A program made the position numbers and the translations under genes. Shown here in pieces: positions 1 through 11,300 of a DNA stretch of 64,000 bases (its first letter is position 1; each line of letters opens with the position of its first letter). The notes under the pieces were generated by a model. It worked only from the letters and a program-made list of their open reading frames with translations. It made no database searches and was not told the DNA's origin. Source of the stretch: Copromyces sp. CBS 386.78 (Eukaryota > Ascomycota > Sordariomycetes > Sordariales > Sordariaceae); the NCBI GenBank assembly GCA_030685235.1, contig MU839094.1, positions 62,001 through 126,000 of the forward strand, read 5' to 3'.

Positions 1-797
1 CCCATCACGACTTCGTAACCGGCGACGCCGGTCTTCAACATTACAACGGGCAATCTTCTATAGGTACCTACCTACCTACCTACCGTACCTCTATCCAGAC
101 GACCTCGTATGGCTGCCAGCCCGCCTGTCCGCCCAGCAATCGTCATTGTCATCAATTCTTCCCTCCGTTCGTCCGCCCAGCCGTCATCATCTTCTGTCGA
201 TGAACCCCTCCATCAACTGAACCCCCTTTTTCTCCAAATTCGGCGTTTCCTTCCCAGAAGCCTGTCATGCATATGCCATCCCACACACCACCACTGTCTT
301 GGCAAGCAGAACGCTGCAAACCGAAGTTGGTTGTCACTCAGGAACCAGAACCAGAACCAGGTCTAGAGAAGTCGAGCGGCTGGACTGCTCTGGAACGCAC
401 AAGTATTGCACTGCAGTGGTTTGAACCGGCCGGTTCCGAGTTCGTTTGGTACCTCTACACTGCAGGCACTGCACTGCGTTGTGCTCAACTCTCACCACAC
501 CGTAACTTGACCAGACCAGAAGGGGAGTAATCGATCGGTCGGTCTGATCTCCCGGATGGCCAGTTTGACCCGAATTGCAAGCCAAGACAACAAACAAGGG
601 TGCTGAGCTCCCGGTTATGTACTCGGTTTTATCTTGTCGATCGAGTTCAGTCAGTTTAAACGTCATGGTACACGAAGAACAAGCCCGGGCTTACAGGAAC
701 CGAAGTTTGTGTTACAATCTCGACTCCATTGCCAAAAGATGCGAGCACTGCACTGGCAGTGCAGTTACTTTGTGAGCTTCGAGGCTGATCATGAGTA

Positions 798-817
798 CAG
801 GTAAGGTACCTTACCTG
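798..817. repeat. 20-bp perfect palindrome
   Basis: The sequence caggtaaggtaccttacctg is its own reverse complement over 20 bases, centred on a KpnI-like ggtacc. TGATC/GATCA motifs flank it on both sides. It could be a dimeric protein binding site or just a short hairpin; nothing nearby decides. Confidence 0.6.
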
Positions 818-973
818 ATCAGTCATTACAACTAGGTAGTTCAGTTCACTGCAGTCATCTCACCGTCTCACTTGCTGAAGTGAGCAGAGGAATGAAGACG
901 ACGATGCCGCGGCGGGAATATAAGGGGGACCGTCTGGGCCAGAGGAAGGTTCTGCACCACAAAGAATGGATGC

Positions 974-1239
974 CTTCTGATTGGTCAAAATCCCCCCAAA
1001 AGGGATAAGAGGCAGAGGACCTTCCTTGTACAGCGGTCTTCAGGTTGAAAGACTGAGACCGCTATAGAAGGCCTAGAGAGGGCGGGTGACCGGGTGGGTC
1101 GAAGTTTGAAGCCATCGCGAAGCTTTTCGCGCGACCGAAAAGACTAGAGCAAGCGGGATTGGAATTGAGTGACCATTCTGGCACGCCGCTTTTGAGTTCG
1201 GCCAGGGCACCTCTAGGGAGGTATCTGGCCAATCAGAAG
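974..1239. repeat. Inverted repeat around CCAAT boxes
   Basis: cttctgattgg (974-984) recurs as its reverse complement at 1229-1239. Both arms contain a CCAAT pentamer in opposite orientation, and similarity continues weakly beyond the arms. It could be the ends of a small ~270-bp TIR element or a pair of CCAAT-binding sites. No target duplication was found, so neither is established. Confidence 0.3.
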
Positions 1240-1268
1240 CCTCCGAACAACAATAAGACTAGAGGTAC

Positions 1269-1322
1269 CTAGACGATTCATCTAGGGTAGAGGATGCACC
1301 TGGGCTAGACGATTCATCTAGG
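1269..1322. repeat. 18-bp direct repeat, two copies
   Basis: ctagacgattcatctagg occurs at 1269-1286 and again at 1305-1322, a 36-bp period. Each copy begins and ends with the short palindrome-like ctag. Function unknown. Confidence 0.7.
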
Positions 1323-1834
1323 CTAGCTGCCGTCCGTTTGTATTGCTCGGCAGCTACCCGACGGTTGCCTGACGGTTCTGAGAGAAAAACCAGAAGGTCT
1401 CCTCAGTCCGCGGCGGTTCACCAAGAACTCTCACTCGGCAGGAACCATTTCCTTCCATAGAGGGAACCCCGGGTCTGAGAACAGGGTAAAAACAGGCCCA
1501 TGGTGTGCAATAGGCAGAAATGCACCAAACAGGGGTGGAACATGGGGTTTCCAGCCTGTTTTTCAAAATTTCTGCGAGGCTAGCGAATTATGTGCCTTGC
1601 ACGTATATACCGTCGGATAACATGGTTTTTTAGGTGTGAAAAACGTTTAACGCCGAATATTCGTACGTTGCCAACCTAGGTAATTGGATCGGCTAGAAAA
1701 TTTGCCGCGTATATCCTATTTTATTGATATTGTTTTAAAATTTCTAATATTTATCGATATTAAAGATTAAATTACTACGAAATAATATAAAAGTACTAAA
1801 TAATATTATAATTTAAATATAATTATTTGTATAA

Positions 1835-2205
1835 TGGTTAATTATTACTTAATATAGTAAATTTTATTAAAAGCTATATAGAATATTAATTATTCTTTAT
1901 TAAATAGTAGACTTATTACTTAATAAAATAAAATTAAGCAATAATATCGAAGACCCAATAGAATACTTTATTAAATAATTAACTATTATTTAATAGAGTA
2001 AAATTAGTTAATATTTATATATAATAAATATAATTTCTTCTTTAATAGTAGATTTACTACTATAATTATAAAGACCGCGTAGAATACTTTGTTTAATAGT
2101 TAATTATTATTTAATAGAGTAATACTAATTAATATTTATATATAATAAATATAATTTCTTATTTAATAGTAGACTTACTGCTTAATAGAGTGAATATTAT
2201 TAATA
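1835..2205. repeat. AT-rich tandem repeat, ~120-bp unit
   Basis: A block starting near gaatacttt (1961 and 2082, 121 bp apart) contains the same ordered words in each unit: an attatttaatagag core, then ttaatatttatatataataaatataatttctt, described here only by position, then tagtaga. A more diverged unit precedes it from about 1835. Probably two to three units of a tandem array inside RIP-mutated DNA; no coding sense seen. Confidence 0.6.
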
Positions 2206-4600
2206 ATTATTTAATTCGAAGACAATTTTTAAAGTATTATATAATTTTAGTTTAATTTTATCCTAGGCCGTTCGTATTTAAATAGGAGTATACTTATTAT
2301 AAAGTATATTAAAGAAGTTTAAGTTCCGTCGGATATATTAATTTAAAGGTAGAAATAGAGGTAATTAGTAAGCGGGAATAATATTATAGCGTAATAAATA
2401 TAAAGTAAATATAATATTATTTTATTAGTAGGTATTTAATTAAAATTAAAATAGTAATTATATTTTATATTGCCCTATAAATACTTAATATATAATAACC
2501 TTTTATAAATCTATTTATATCCCTCCTTATGCAAATTAGTAGTAGGTATAATAGGATTTATTAGGTATTAATATGTTTTTAAGAAATAAGTTTAAAATAA
2601 TTATCTATCCGTAGTACTTTAAATTAAGATTCGATTATAGTATAATAGAAGATGAATATTAAATTATATACGAATTTCCTATCCTAATAATATAATTAAT
2701 TATTTAGTATTATATTAATCCCTATATAGTATAAAGATAAGAAAGGATACGTAATAGACTTTTAATTAAAATAATAGAATAAAATAGAAAAAAAAAAAGA
2801 ACAAAAAAATTTGCGAATTTATATTAATAATGCCTACCCTACCCGCCCGGTTTAATTAAATATCGGCCTCTTCGCTAGGCTCGGGCTACGGTAAGAATTC
2901 TTATATAATATTATATTCGTCCTAACTAATTATATTAACTATTTCTTTTATTATATATAGGGGGTATAAGTCTAGTATAATATTAATATTAATAGGTTTA
3001 ATATAGTTATAAATATTTACGCTACGTAATAATTTTTAATTAAATATTAAAAGATAATCCTAATTCGATAAAAAGTACGGGTTATTTCCTATAATTTATT
3101 TTTCCCCTAAACTTTTTCTATTAATAATAATAATAGTCTTATTCCCTATGCTACTTATCTATAGCGCCTTATTAGTATAGGGTACTTCTCCTAGTTTTCT
3201 AAAGGAAACCGTACGGCGATAAGCGCCGTTGGATAAAAACCGTTAGCTCCTTTCGGTTGCGAATAAATTGCGCCTACTCCATTTCAATTCTATTTATAGC
3301 GGTATTTACCTATTGCTTTAGTAAATAAGTTACTTCCCTTCTACTACTTTCGATTTAATATTAGAATAATCGAAATACCGTTTTCGTACGCCGTTCCTTC
3401 TTCCTAAACCGCCTATAGTAATCGTCCCTTCTTTATTATTTACTCTTACTCCCGCCTCGTTATTATCCCCTAAATTCTTATAACTTTACTAAAATTTATA
3501 TAAGCGTAAGGGCCCTTCTTTTTTTTCTATATAAAAATTCCTCCTTACTATTATTTTTTAAATTTTCTTTTCTTCCCTATTTAATTAATTTTTAAAATAG
3601 CGTCCTCTTCTATTGGCTATATTCCCAATTATCTTCCCGGCTATATATTTAACCCTTTAAACTTTATAATTTATATTAATTATAATATTATTAAATATAG
3701 TATTAACTTCGTCCGTATAATAGATTTCCTATCTTTTAAGTTCGCCCGCTCCTTTATACCCCCCTCTTCCCTAACGCCCGAATTTTAAACTTTTATTCGG
3801 GTATTAATTTTTAACCCCGCCTTTAATTTTCTTTCCGGCCGGTAAATCCTTTTTATCCTTACGTTTACTTCCCTTTTTCTCCGCTAATTACGTTAATTAG
3901 CGTCGTCCATTATATTCCTTATTTCTATTATAATTTAAAGTTTACTAATTATATTTATAATACCCCGTCCTTTAATATAATTATATTCTATACGGTCTTT
4001 GCGGAATATATTTATTATATTAATATTAAAAGTAAGTTTCTTCCTATAGTTTTCTTTTCGTTTTCTTTTTTAACGTTCTTCGAAACGCCAGTAAATAGAA
4101 TACTATTTATTTTATTACTAATACGAAATATATATTAAATATTCCATTAAATTATTACAATAAATATAACGCTATTTAGGTTACAGTTATTACTTTATCT
4201 CGCTCTTAAAATAATATTAGCCCCCTAATTCGTCGTTTTTATAGTATTTATATCGATTTCCTTAAGGACGTACGTAAGCATTTAACTACGGACGGTCTCC
4301 CGTATAACCTTAATGTCCTTTTTCGCTATTAGAATATAAAGGTTGAAAATTATTAGTATAAGGGATATTGCGAAATATTTTTAGCCGATTATCCTACCGC
4401 TCCCGTTTTCGGCTTTAATAAAGGAAATACTAATATTAATTCCCCGATAATAATTAATAACCCTACCGGTCCCCTTCCGGTTAATAAGGATTAGGTTTAA
4501 TAGTATTATAAAATTATTAAGAATTAAGAATTAATATTTAATATATTCCGCGAACTCTTCACCCGCAAAGAATATTAGTTAATTACTTCGGTACCGCCTT
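2206..4600. other. RIP-mutated stretch, coding sense unresolved
   Basis: About 2.4 kb with no element ends that I could match. From roughly 3.3 kb on, both strands give protein-like frames if TAA/TAG are taken as former Gln/Trp codons: a plus-strand frame over 4,201-4,630 and a minus-strand frame that continues X. Since X is firmly coding on the minus strand just to the right, the minus reading is preferred, but it is not proven. 2,206-2,800 shows nothing recognisable. Confidence 0.35.
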
Positions 4601-7600
4601 CGTAGCTAAATAACTACCGTAATTAGCGCAATCTAATTCTTCTTCTTCCCGTCTTTCTTATACTTTTTTATTCTAGTATTATAATCGAACGTATTTACGA
4701 ATACCGCGTGAATTCATCGCACTACTCTCCCTCTAATTCGATTGCTAAACGGTATTCGTTTAGCCTACTAAGCCGTAATGCCTACGAAAGGATTCTCTTA
4801 GTTCGGGTTCCGTCGTCCAAATGAACTTGGAGCTCTTCTTTCGTCTGCGGCCAGTCGGTTGCCGTCATCCAGACTTTTTCTATTATATTTAATATTCGGC
4901 TAAATATATTTTATTATAAATATTTTAATATATTTTCCTGGGCGATCTCTATATTTTAGTTTAAGAATATTGTATTTACATTTTATTAATTATTAATATA
5001 TTTCCGCTTTTCTTTCCTTAGAATAGAATTCTTCCGTTAAAATTTCTTTAATATTAGGATCTTTATTTTTAAATCCTATTACGAAAATTATATTTATAGT
5101 AGCGTTTTCTTCGTAATTTATAACACTTTCCTATACACTAATAATATTTATATATTTAAATTTATTTATAAATCCTATTCGAAATCCGAATATATCCCTA
5201 ATTCTATTAGTTAATTTTCTCGAATTAATAGTCGAAGCGGGTTATATTTTTAATTCTTCTACCTTTAAAAATAGGAAATTAATATAATTAAAATAATTTA
5301 ACGCTTATATTTCCGAAGTAGGCAGATTCGCTATAAAAGTAAATTCCTATATAATTAGAGCTTTAAGTAGAATTGTCTCTAAGGTTTAAAAAACATTTAC
5401 GGGCAAATAATTAGCGGCGAATATTATAATAGTATTATATATATTAAATATAAATAGGTTGCTAATATTTATAAAAGTAAATGCCCTTATTAAAAGGTTG
5501 AAGTTTATATTTTTAGGCCGGGGAATAGTAGGTTTAAAGGTAATAAGGACTTAAATAAAATCCCCCTTAAGGGTAAGTATAAAATTAGAGACCGGGATTT
5601 TATAAATAACGTTTACCTCTAAATTAAATAGGAAATTATTATACAAATTCTAATATTCTAAGTTTATAATATTTATAATTCCGCTTACTTCTTTAAAATC
5701 CCTTCTAAAGCTAGAGATTATAAGCGTATTATTATCTTTAGGGGGGTTAAAAATATTAGAACTATTAATAATTATAGTAGGGACTTTTAAAATTACTTTT
5801 TTCGCTTTATTATTTTAGTCCGGGAATTATTCCGAATTTGTATTAAGTTATCTATTAATATAAGCCTCCGGCTCTAAGAATTTTACTCTCTTCGTAGGTG
5901 GCTATTTATCCTTTTATTTAAAGTATTTATAAACGGCATCGATTATCGACTTCCTAATATTCTAATTTTTAAATTTAGAATTTTTCGGGAATATTAGGTT
6001 TAGAATTATAAAGATTAGCGATATTAATTAATTTTATACTTTAAATTCGTAATTAATTTAATAAAACGAAATATAGTATTTATAGCTTAAATTAAATTAG
6101 TTAAAATTATTTACTTATAATATATTTGTAAACTATTCCTTAAAGCATTCTATTAGATTAGTCGTATCCTTATTATTTTTAAATATTTTATTTAAATATT
6201 CGTTAATAATATAAACCCTTAAATAATCTTTAATATATATTATTATTATTTATTTAATTCTTTACGAAATCTTCTCTTTAATATGAATTAATTCGATTAT
6301 TTTTATTATATTTTTATATGCCCGCTTTACTTATAGCGAAAGGATTTTAATTATAATTATTAAAATTACCCCCGAATTTAACTTATCGTCGGAATTAGTA
6401 TTCGTAATAATAGGAGTAGCTATAAATATATTAATTATAACTAAATTTATATTAAGGGTATTTATTAAATATTCTAGTATTTTAAGCGGACGAAAATAAT
6501 CGTTTATATTATATAAGTATATAAGCGGATTATTATAATTCCTTCCTTTATTACTCTTATTCCAGTTATTAAACTATATATTAATAAAAGTAACTATTAA
6601 TTCCTATTAACGCTTTATAACCTCTCTCTCTTTAATTTTATACTATTTAAGGGGGGTATTTTCGCTCTTAATTCCTACTTTTAAAACTCTTTTAAAATTT
6701 TAAACCTTAAGAATTAATTGTATTTGAAATTTATCCGATTTAGAGGTATTTATAATAGGAAATTCCGATTTATTTTCTAATAAAACTTTACCTTTACCCT
6801 TTTTAACCTTCGTTAATTAGGTTCGGGTTATTAGAATAATAGTAGTATTAATATTCGTAAAAGAAATTGTAGAGGATCCTACGCCCTTCGCAAAATAAAT
6901 TATAGAGAATCCTACGCTTTTCGTAAATAATATAGCAATAGGAGCTTTCTTTACTAGGGTAGAGGTAGAGGTAGAAACCGTAGAGGATCCTGCGCCCTTC
7001 GTAAATAATATAGTAATAGGAATTTTCTTTGCCGGGGTAGAAGTAGAAGTAGAAACTATAGAAGACTCCGTATCATTCGCAAATAATATAGCAATAGGAA
7101 CTTTGCTTTTACCTTTTTTAATAGGCTTTACGAGGGTAATTATAGAGGTAGAAACCGTAGAGGATCCTACGCCCTTTATAAATAATATAACGATAGGAAT
7201 TTTCTTTACCGGGGTAGAGGTAGAAGTAGAAATAGCCGATGATTCTACGTTATTCGTAAATAATATAGCGATAGGAGCTTTACTTTTACCCTTATTATTT
7301 TATTTAAATTTTATAGGGGTAAAAGTAGAATTAGTAAAGGTAATAATAAATATATCGTTTAAGTATTAGCTAATTAAACGTTCTATTAATAATAAAATTA
7401 ATTTAGCGAAGTAAATAAATTTTAAAAAAATTTATATTTCGTTAAGAAGATTAATACAAAATACTTTACTATTATATAGTAAAAGGATATTAGCAGGTTT
7501 AATATTATTTAATTTATATTTAATCTCTAATATAAGGCGGAATTTAATAGCCGAACGTTTAAATATAAGTGCGGATTCCAAGTATATTTTATAGTATGTT

Positions 7601-7656
7601 ATCTACTTTTTATTAATACTGTTTGAAAAGTATTTTAAAAAACCGGTTTATTTTAT
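4600..7656 (-). pseudogene. Unrecognised long ORF X, piece 3 (RIP-degraded)
   Basis: One minus-strand frame can be followed from about 7,380 down to about 5,040, over 770 codons, with stops only at TAA or TAG. Near 5,040-5,000 the reading shifts by an indel into a second frame that carries the least damaged part, around 4,880-4,700 (residues such as WMTATDWPQTKEELQ followed by LDDGTRTK and EYRLAIELEGE). A repeat-rich segment lies at 6,860-7,330. The protein is hydrophilic with Lys, Asn and Ser runs. I see no RT, integrase, transposase, helicase or kinase motif. The 5' part is cut at 7,656 by the TIR-element insertion and continues at 15,585. It could be the gag or accessory protein of an undescribed large element, or a repeated host gene; function is not assigned. 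Confidence 0.6.
6860..7330 (-). repeat. Coding repeats inside X (about 75-100 bp each)
   Basis: The plus-strand words gtagaggatcctacg and ataatatagcaataggagct recur five to six times (starts near 6,860, 6,902, 6,980, 7,059, 7,158, 7,231). On the minus strand, in the frame of X, each unit encodes an element like PIAILFTKGAGSSTVSTSTS followed by TP(A/V)KK. The frame is kept across units, which supports real coding repeats rather than a simple satellite. The Ser/Thr-rich linker plus hydrophobic core is of unknown function. Confidence 0.65.
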
Positions 7657-7806
7657 AAGAAAGTCTATTCGCACGGTTACGAATGTCTATTTGAACGGTA
7701 ATCCACTTTTTCCCTCATATATATCCCTAACCCTGCCGCCTAGCACTAATCCCCTTCGTACTACGACCGCCAAGCTCCCAGATTTCAACCCATTATACAT
7801 TCTAAC

Positions 7807-8115
7807 TATCACAGGGTTAGCCTTGTAATAGTTCAGAAGCATGCGGTTGGCAGCTATCGGAGCTAGGGATCAGGCTATGGCTCCGAGCATAATATAAGGC
7901 TATTATAGCCTTTGTAGAAGGTTACGATAGCTTTATTATTACTATCGCTATATAGGTTGTACTAGTTCTATAGTATTTATAAAATTACTATAGAACTAAT
8001 CTCCTAAATTAGCTTCTATAAAGACTAATTTAGGATCGTACCCTTAAACCTTTCTTCTTATTCCTTCGTATAATTACGTATATTCTTACTTACTTTATAT
8101 TTTTATATTGTAATA
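7807..8115 (+). repeat. 5' LTR of gypsy element 1
   Basis: 309 bp, starting tatcacagggttagcc and ending attgtaata. The first ~90 bp keep CA and TG and look unmutated, while the rest is RIP-damaged. It pairs with 14,638-14,946. Confidence 0.92.
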
Positions 8116-8399
8116 ATTAATTATATTTTTAAATTATTATATTTATACGTATATTTCTTTTCGACTTTTAGAGTCGCGTAGCGAGAAATTATATAATTTA
8201 GAACTATATTAAGATTGCCTTATAGGAATTGCGGACCCCGGTATATAGAATCGTTTCGTTGAGCCGTAGACTCGTTAAGACCGGACTTTAAAAGTAGTAA
8301 TTTAATTATTATAATTACGCCCTTATATTATAATAGTCCCCTTTAATTGTGCTTTTATATTACGGTAGTCCCTTTTATATTATAAATTAACTTTTTCGC

Positions 8400-11300
8400 A
8401 GAAAATAATAATAATTATAATTATTATTCTAACGATAATAATAATAGTGGTAATAATATTTCGCTATTAGATTATATTATTTTAAGCCTTTAGGAAACGG
8501 GATAAGGAATTAATTTATTAGTAAATAATTCCTTCGATTTATTCGACTTTAAAGAGTTTTTCGACGTTTTTACCGAGGATTTAATTCCTAATATTGAAGT
8601 TTATTAAATAATTTTTCTTTAATTCGTTAATATTATTCGTAGTATTCGGGATTTCGTAAACGGCCTTGCGGAAGATATTCGGCTATATTTAATTTTTCGA
8701 AACTACGAGGTTTTCGTTAGAATTATCGCCCGATAATTAGCCTTCAAATTTATTATCGAATTATTAGGAAGGGTATTTACGATAGTTATTACGAATTATA
8801 ATATTATAATAAAATAACGAAATGCAATATAATATATAGTTATAACTCTATAATAGCGGATTATAATTATATTTGCTATAACCCCCTTTAATATATTAGA
8901 AACCTTTAATACCCCTGAAGAGGCTATAATAACCGTTTCCTGGCCCCCTAAATATATTATCGAAGACCCCCCAATCTTTATTAGGGAAAATAAAAATAAT
9001 ATTAAATATTATAATGCTTTCTAGTTATAGCGGAATTAAGTTAAAATTACGTAGGAATTCGACCCTTTTTATTTCTTTACGGAATGGGTTAAAATTGTAT
9101 ACGCGATATTCCGGCTAGGACTAGACTTATATTTAATATTAGACGATAATTTGAAAAAATTTATAAAATTCCTTAAGGAGTTTAAGAAGTAGCTATAAAC
9201 GACCGGCGAAACTTTCTTTATATACTTTATAAACTAATATAATAATATTAATATTAAATTAGATATTAATAGACGTTTTATCGATTTTTACTAGGGTAAT
9301 ACTCCTTTTCTATATTTCGAAATTAAATTTACTAAATTTATAGATAAATACGGGTTTAATAACGTAATAAAAATTTATTATTTTTATAATAAATTTAATA
9401 AACGGCTTCGAAGTACTTTAATCTTTTAAATTTTCTTCGAAAATAATAATTATATTACGTAATTAAAATTCGTAAAGAAGGTTAGCCAGAAATTAAAAGA
9501 CGCTGATTATTATAATAAGGTAATTACGGGTACTTTTAAAGATTTAAATTCTTCCTTTAAAAATATTATAGCGGCTCTTCCTATTACGGTTAATAAATTT
9601 ATAAATTAAGGAAGAAATTAAATAGATTTTAATTCTATAAATCTTTCTACTATATTCGACCCCGAAGTTTTTAAAGAACGAAGGGAAAAGGGCTTCTATT
9701 ACTATTATAGTTAGTAAAATTATATTGCTTGCAATTATTTTAAATCTATTAATTAGAGCGGTAAATTTCGTATTAATAATAAATTGGCTAGTAAGAAGAA
9801 AAAGGGTAGGGGTAGACGTAATAATAGTAATACCGGGTAGGAACCTACAGAAGTCCGTTCGGTAAAAATCGCCGATATAATTATAACCTTTATAATTAAA
9901 TTGGCCGTAGGCGGTAAATATTATAACGAATTGGAAAATATTTAGCCTCTACGCTTAGTCGCGCGTAGAGGCCGAATTAGGTAATTATATTATAGAAATA
10001 ACGGGATCCTTTAACGGATTTAGAGGAAATATAAATTTAATTATTAAATAGTACTATTCCAAATTTAATTTTATTATTTATATATGTAATTACTGATATA
10101 TATAAAGATTATTATATTTCCTTTATTAATAATAAATATTCTACGTTTATATTTATTAATTATTTTTTCGTTACGAAATATAATTTTTTCCGCTTCCGCT
10201 TTTTTCGTCCTAAGAAGTTTATATTTATAAATAGAAATATTAAGGGTATAATTAACGAAGGAGTAATAAGAAGGTTGTAAATAAATTATTATAAAAAAGT
10301 TGTTACTTTTTTAATTTATAACTTTTTTAATAAGTACCCAATTATTCTAAGGTTCCTTTAAATAAAATTCTATAAATTATATATCGATTATAAGAAAGGT
10401 AGTATATATTTTAATTATTCGGGTTATAGGGACCGCTATTTATTAACGGGGTTCCTTAACGATTAAATAGAAGTATTCCGAACCTTCTTTAGCCCCGTCT
10501 CCGTTATAATTACTTACGTTTATAAAAAAGCGTTTCCTTAAAATAATTCTAAACCCCTTTCTTCTCTTCTTTATATTTATAAGGGCTATTTCCGTAAGGA
10601 GGCGGTTTAGTATAAGGAAATTGAGGATTAATTTATTAAGGCTCTTTAATTTAAAAATAAAGGATTTAAGGAGTGGACTTTTAATTCTCCCGTTAAAGTA
10701 CTATTAATAATTCTATTACAAACTTTTATTATATATTACGTAAGTGCGAAAATGTAGGGTATTATAAGTATTACTACTATTTTAATATTAATTAAACGGA
10801 ATATACTATACGAATTATATATTAAATTTAACGGGAGACGTATATTAGTAAATGCGTACTATACTAATATTTGGATAAATAAGTATATTGATGATAGTAT
10901 AAACCTTATTAATATTAAAGAGTTTAACGCCGCTACTTTTAATTTTATTTATAAAAAAGACTAATTTTAATTATACGTTATTAATTATATTTAATTAAAG
11001 AAATTAATTATTATTTTAGAGTTTTAAAAAATAGATTTTATATACGAAATTATAGAAAATATTATTGAAGGGCGAAGGGAGAAGTATAAAAATAATTTTC
11101 TACGTTCCTTCTACTCTTTTATTAATAATATAATTAATAAATATAAATTTGAAATAGAAAAGGAAGCGGCGGTAATTATTAAATTTATTACTTTAATAAA
11201 GGATTTGGCTAAGGACGTACCGTTCTATAAAGAAATTATCTATTATATTTACTTAGTAAAAGTAATAGAGGAGGACGTTTAAAAATCCTTTAATAAAATA

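Larger units (their letters stand above)
1..1600. other. GC-balanced flank, no gene recognised
   Basis: This stretch has ordinary base composition with CA and TG present, unlike everything to its right, so it appears not to have been hit by RIP. Short open frames occur on both strands (for example 109-366 plus, 1354-1566 minus), but none shows a recognisable domain, and several overlap on opposite strands. Visible small features are an (ACCT)n run at 66-84, an (AACCAG)3 run at 343-360, a 20-bp palindrome, an 18-bp direct repeat and two CCAAT motifs (979-984 reverse, 1229-1233). It may be the intergenic or promoter side of a gene lying left of the window; that is inference. Composition decays into the AT-rich block over about 1,565-1,720. 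Confidence 0.6.

Noticed and set aside
109..775. Overlapping short ORFs on both strands of the GC-balanced flank
   Set aside because: Mutually overlapping, no domains, and similar lengths expected by chance in this composition.
4201..4630. Plus-strand protein-like frame (for example LKDVRKHLTTDGLPYNLNV)
   Set aside because: Attractive residues, but it runs opposite to X, whose minus-strand reading is clearly better just right of it (4,700-4,880). Near 4,820 the plus frame meets a TGA not expected from CA-to-TA mutation. Left as unresolved.
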